The translations under genes were made by a program, and so were the position numbers. 8,235 nt of DNA from CBDUXT01 sp965371245 (GTDB lineage Bacteria; Planctomycetota; Phycisphaerae; UBA1845). Location: assembly GCA_965371245.1 (NCBI GenBank), contig CBDUXT010000157.1:1-8235 (forward strand), in the 5' to 3' direction. The notes below the pieces were generated by a model that was not told the origin of the DNA, made no database searches, and was given only the letters and a program-made list of their open reading frames with translations. Below are positions 7,601-8,235 of this stretch, piece after piece; the first letter of the stretch is position 1, and every line of letters starts with the position of its first letter.

Positions 7601-7835
7601 GACCGCTCCGGATGGACGCGTGGACGTCACGTTCGACGTCGTCGCTATTCTCGATAAGTTCAGCAACCGGCCCGGCGCGCTCGCGAAGGCACGCGCAGAC
7701 ATTGAGCCCGGCGTTCCCGACTTGAAAGTGAACATAACTGATGTCACGCGGGCACTCGACGCCTTCTCCGGCGCGACGTTCCCCTTTGTGACGTTCGTCG
7801 TTCCTTGCGAACCGGGGCGTTTGGTAGAGGAGTAA
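4680..7835 (+). CDS. Large secreted protein with duplicated ~200-residue domain and three DUF4215 Cys-rich repeats
   Basis: I choose ATG 4680 because of the nearby GAAAGG. The frame stays open upstream to GTG 4641, which overlaps the stop of gene 1; ATG 4740 would give a compact signal peptide. From 4680: basic N-terminus, hydrophobic segment about 22-38, and likely cleavage after A-L-A at 42. Then come a beta-rich domain about 44-225; domain copy A1 238-439; three Myxococcus-type Cys repeats 446-535; a second beta-rich region 536-774 with an 8-Cys insert; a C-C-L-P-E-G-A-C Cys-rich piece with one D-x-D-G unit 776-818; and domain copy A2 842-1043. No enzyme motif, transmembrane helix near the C-terminus or sorting signal is seen. 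Secreted scaffold or adhesion protein is an inference. It is probably in an operon with gene 1. Confidence 0.9.
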   Translation: MTETRRGRDTCQDWGRPRLEMVALVTRLAILPGLFLSVEALAQGTTLNVSITTRDGRQLERIDPGATVEFEVRGMLSDTNNEGLARVLLDLSFTGGPMGPVAEPLQLPMLNFTRPAGATNSAGYGGTVVAGARLQVGGAQNTMNNTPDVAPFPLGTVITGVGHTEVVLAAGTVVAPAIDGDYRIRVDRVSAAVIVPGETGDPTWATKPISAGVVEDLMLSVPVCFPSTAPRPDAVGPKNRFVSFRAGDPGRRQAIRIVLADLPPPHDVLNELVMWVGEPRDISELRDVSDGTPPTFKGAELQCVPHFAEWAGLGTIHAFHAAVVPGGRYFLEVVDDACDANVPASFSNPQSIETSVWGDVVSRSSAGAWLPVDGVNSVWDIVAIGDKLSSLAGAPTKARTEMAPSVPDLAITAEDFVLPFGAFHGGVFPFSPVPPPLGCVFKAFDCGNGSVEPGEECDDGNTSPGDGCDAACQSELCGNGVVEVGEVCDDGNVVPGDGCSGTCTGEPRCGDGVLDFDEECDDGNKVSGDGCTAFCRLPGTAAVSVVPVGNHPDGSLDPGILLTANEIVLPSGGHRVFLEVRIAGWAASQPGRLLKAWQITIDASGYTSGLTGTLAPPVVPCGEDNDCAAVLGGACSFDGAACLRSADCAAVGAGERCVGPSCRILGNEPVGLCESVAIQRTRPGYVLRSGALGGHLDTRTPDVRLGDSVVGSGFVPDDGTAKYAASFYLDVPAGAVGTFEIGLTEKAVETFLIDEGNNTIPLAAIAPALITIGTPCCLPEGACHGVLPGSTCTDLGGRPVEACMGDGDSDGIADACTCSVPVAPDPAVLLNQAGSPVPASANRYLSFDILGSDEPEAISVTFVDMPQPFSSLNGQTMWVGEPRQVSELGGKNDATPPTFTAASLVCDAVFAEWSSLGTVNVVDELIIPGGIYDVRIVDLSCDINRIEDFSDPLRLPTSAWGDIGGPFRSAERAWTAPDGRVDVTFDVVAILDKFSNRPGALAKARADIEPGVPDLKVNITDVTRALDAFSGATFPFVTFVVPCEPGRLVEE
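5391..5996 (+). repeat. Duplicated domain, copy A1 (gene 2)
   Basis: About 202 residues share a long co-linear motif series with 7203-7808: M-W-V-G-E-P-R, S-E-L, T-P-P-T-F, F-A-E-W, L-G-T, V-P-G-G, C-D-x-N, F-S-x-P, W-G-D, D-K, G-A-x-x-K-A-R, V-P-D-L, A-F and F-P-F. The end looks like a worn dockerin-like pair (D-G-V-N-S-V-W-D-I and P-D-L-A-I-T-A-E-D), though most Ca-ligand Asp are missing. I recall similar modules in other planctomycete secreted proteins but have no family name. Confidence 0.75.
6015..6284 (+). repeat. Three Myxococcus-type Cys-rich repeats (DUF4215)
   Basis: There are three tandem units of about 30 residues following C-G-[ND]-G-x-[VL]-[ED]-x-x-E-x-C-D-D-G-N-x-x-x-G-D-G-C-x-x-x-C, each with four Cys. 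The second and third copies follow directly on the first. The pattern matches the Myxococcus Cys-rich repeat (DUF4215) found in extracellular proteins. It predicts disulfide-stabilised export and separates A1 from the later modules. Confidence 0.9.
6540..6698 (+). other. Eight-Cys insert in second beta-rich region of gene 2
   Basis: Eight Cys occur within about 53 residues (C-G-E-D-N-D-C, then G-G-A-C, G-A-A-C, S-A-D-C, E-R-C, P-S-C and G-L-C). They interrupt a beta-rich region that has no Cys elsewhere. The repeated C-x(n)-D-C spacing looks like a small disulfide knot. No family is assigned. Confidence 0.5.
7005..7133 (+). other. C-C-x-x-x-G-x-C Cys-rich linker with one D-S-D-G unit
   Basis: The stretch starts C-C-L-P-E-G-A-C, then S-T-C, L-G-G and E-A-C, and ends with G-D-S-D-G-I-A-D-A-C, a unit similar to the repeats of gene 1. 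It leads into copy A2. Confidence 0.55.
7203..7808 (+). repeat. Duplicated domain, copy A2 (gene 2)
   Basis: This is the second copy of the domain at 5391-5996, nearly the same length, with M-W-V-G-E-P-R at 7308 (5499 in A1). The DNA around this motif is also similar (ATGTGGGTGGGAGA in both). The end keeps a clearer dockerin-like layout than A1 (P-D-G-R-V-D-V-T-F-D and P-D-L-K-V-N-I-T-D-V, each followed by L-D-K-F or L-D-A-F). The protein ends 8 residues after this copy. Confidence 0.75.
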
Positions 7836-7967
7836 CACGCTTGTTCGGTTTGTGCAGCAACCATCAGACATGTACCGCGCGCCGGCATGCTTGGCAGTGA
7901 GACTTCCCGGCTACGGGTCAGTCCGAGAATCGGCACGTCTGTGCGGATTCGGCTGTATGGGGAGTGG

Positions 7968-7981
7968 GCTCAACTTTGAGC
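7968..7981. repeat. Inverted repeat, 6-2-6
   Basis: GCTCAA-CT-TTGAGC is a perfect 6-bp inverted repeat. As RNA it would form at most a 5-bp stem with a 4-base loop and has no T-run after it, so a protein-binding palindrome is as likely as a terminator. It could also be chance. Confidence 0.35.
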
Positions 7982-8023
7982 TGACGCGCAAGTCCTGCGT
8001 GCGTGGGGCTAGATGGCAATATG

Positions 8024-8037
8024 GACAAGTCCTTGTC
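8024..8037. repeat. Inverted repeat, 6-2-6
   Basis: GACAAG-TC-CTTGTC is a perfect 6-bp inverted repeat with a 2-base centre. It starts 56 bases after the previous one and 38 bases before the proposed -35 box, a place where an operator would fit. Its sequence differs from the first palindrome. Confidence 0.35.
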
Positions 8038-8061
8038 TGTCAAATCAGCCTGCCCGTCACA

Positions 8062-8090
8062 TTGTACCTCGTCGGCCGATTCGGTATATT
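8062..8090 (+). promoter_or_regulatory. Possible sigma-70-like promoter of gene 3
   Basis: TTGTAC (8062-8067) is followed by 17 bases and then TATATT (8085-8090). The -10 box matches TATAAT at 5 of 6 positions, the -35 only at its TTG. A transcript from about 8097 would have a leader near 40 bases before ATG 8136. Promoter rules of planctomycetes are not well known to me. Confidence 0.4.
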
Positions 8091-8124
8091 GGCGCTGTCG
8101 ATGTTTTCCGTGGATGACCGTTTC

Positions 8125-8131
8125 GGAGGGG
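8125..8131 (+). promoter_or_regulatory. Ribosome binding site of gene 3 (GGAGGGG)
   Basis: GGAGG ends six bases before ATG 8136. It is the strongest ribosome site in the window and fixes the start of gene 3. Confidence 0.75.
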
Positions 8132-8135
8132 TACC

Positions 8136-8235
8136 ATGTCACTGTTTCGGTTTCATACGCCCGGGGTCGTGGGTGTTGCCGCCGTCGTTGCACTGGTCAA
8201 CGTGGCGCTTGCTCGCGGTTGGCTTGATCATCCCG
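8136..8235 (+). CDS. Start of a secreted protein (3' partial)
   Basis: ATG 8136 follows a strong GGAGG and an in-frame TGA at 8115-8117. The 33 visible residues form a signal peptide: a short N-region with Arg5 and His7, a hydrophobic core about residues 10-26 rich in Val and Ala, and a likely cut after A-L-A at 26, followed by R-G-W-L-D-H-P. The window ends here, so the function is unknown. It has its own possible promoter, so it may be a separate transcription unit from genes 1 and 2. Confidence 0.7.
   Translation, partial: MSLFRFHTPGVVGVAAVVALVNVALARGWLDHP

Larger units (their letters stand above)
7836..8135 (+). other. Intergenic region, 300 bases, no gene supported
   Basis: This lies between the stop of gene 2 and the ATG of gene 3. 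It holds a few short inverted repeats and a possible promoter close to gene 3. I see no T-tract behind a strong stem, so no clear Rho-independent terminator. An ORF open from ATG 7870 to the right edge has no ribosome site and is not called. Confidence 0.6.

Noticed and set aside
7901..7919. A short stem (CCCG-gcta-CGGG) after gene 2 as a terminator
   Set aside because: The stem is only 4 bp before a bulge, and no T-run follows.
7870..8235. A 122-codon frame open from ATG 7870 to the right edge, covering the intergenic region and the start of gene 3
   Set aside because: It has no ribosome binding site, the residue mix (many Cys, Trp, Arg) is atypical, and it conflicts with gene 3, which has a strong GGAGG and a clear signal peptide.

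Overview
The window reads as a GC-rich bacterial chromosome fragment, most likely from a planctomycete (Planctomycetota, Phycisphaerae-like). The main reason is the protein style: very long secreted proteins built from Cys-containing Asp/Asn-rich calcium-type repeats (D-C-N-x-N-x-x-P-D-x-C), a dockerin-like EF-hand pair, NxxGxxAF repeats, and Myxococcus-type Cys-rich (DUF4215) repeats. This assignment is from recall of protein style, not from a search. All supported genes are on the plus strand. I see no RNA gene, CRISPR array, transposase or phage gene.

Layout. (1) 1-4644: the 3' part of a giant modular protein whose beginning lies left of the window. It is a chain of predicted beta-propellers separated by four blocks of D-C-N type repeats (25 units in total). 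In order: the end of one propeller; repeat block 1; a seven-unit NxxGxxAF region; a dockerin-like pair; repeat block 2; a five-unit propeller; repeat block 3; a beta-rich island; repeat block 4; and a six-unit YWTD (LDL-receptor class B type) propeller at the C-terminus. The first ~50 bases carry a probable frameshift. (2) 4680-7835: a second large secreted protein with a signal peptide, two copies of a ~200-residue domain about 1.8 kb apart, three DUF4215 repeats, and other Cys-rich pieces. (3) 7836-8135: a 300-base non-coding stretch with several short inverted repeats and a possible promoter. (4) From 8136: the start of a third secreted protein, cut by the right edge.

Genes 1 and 2 are only 35 bases apart, or overlap by four bases if an upstream GTG is used, so they are probably co-transcribed. 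Neither contains an enzyme domain that I recognise. Both look like extracellular, Ca-dependent, disulfide-containing scaffold or adhesion proteins. Gene 2 carries one D-x-D-x-D-G unit resembling those of gene 1, which fits a shared extracellular setting. A direct interaction between them is only a hypothesis.
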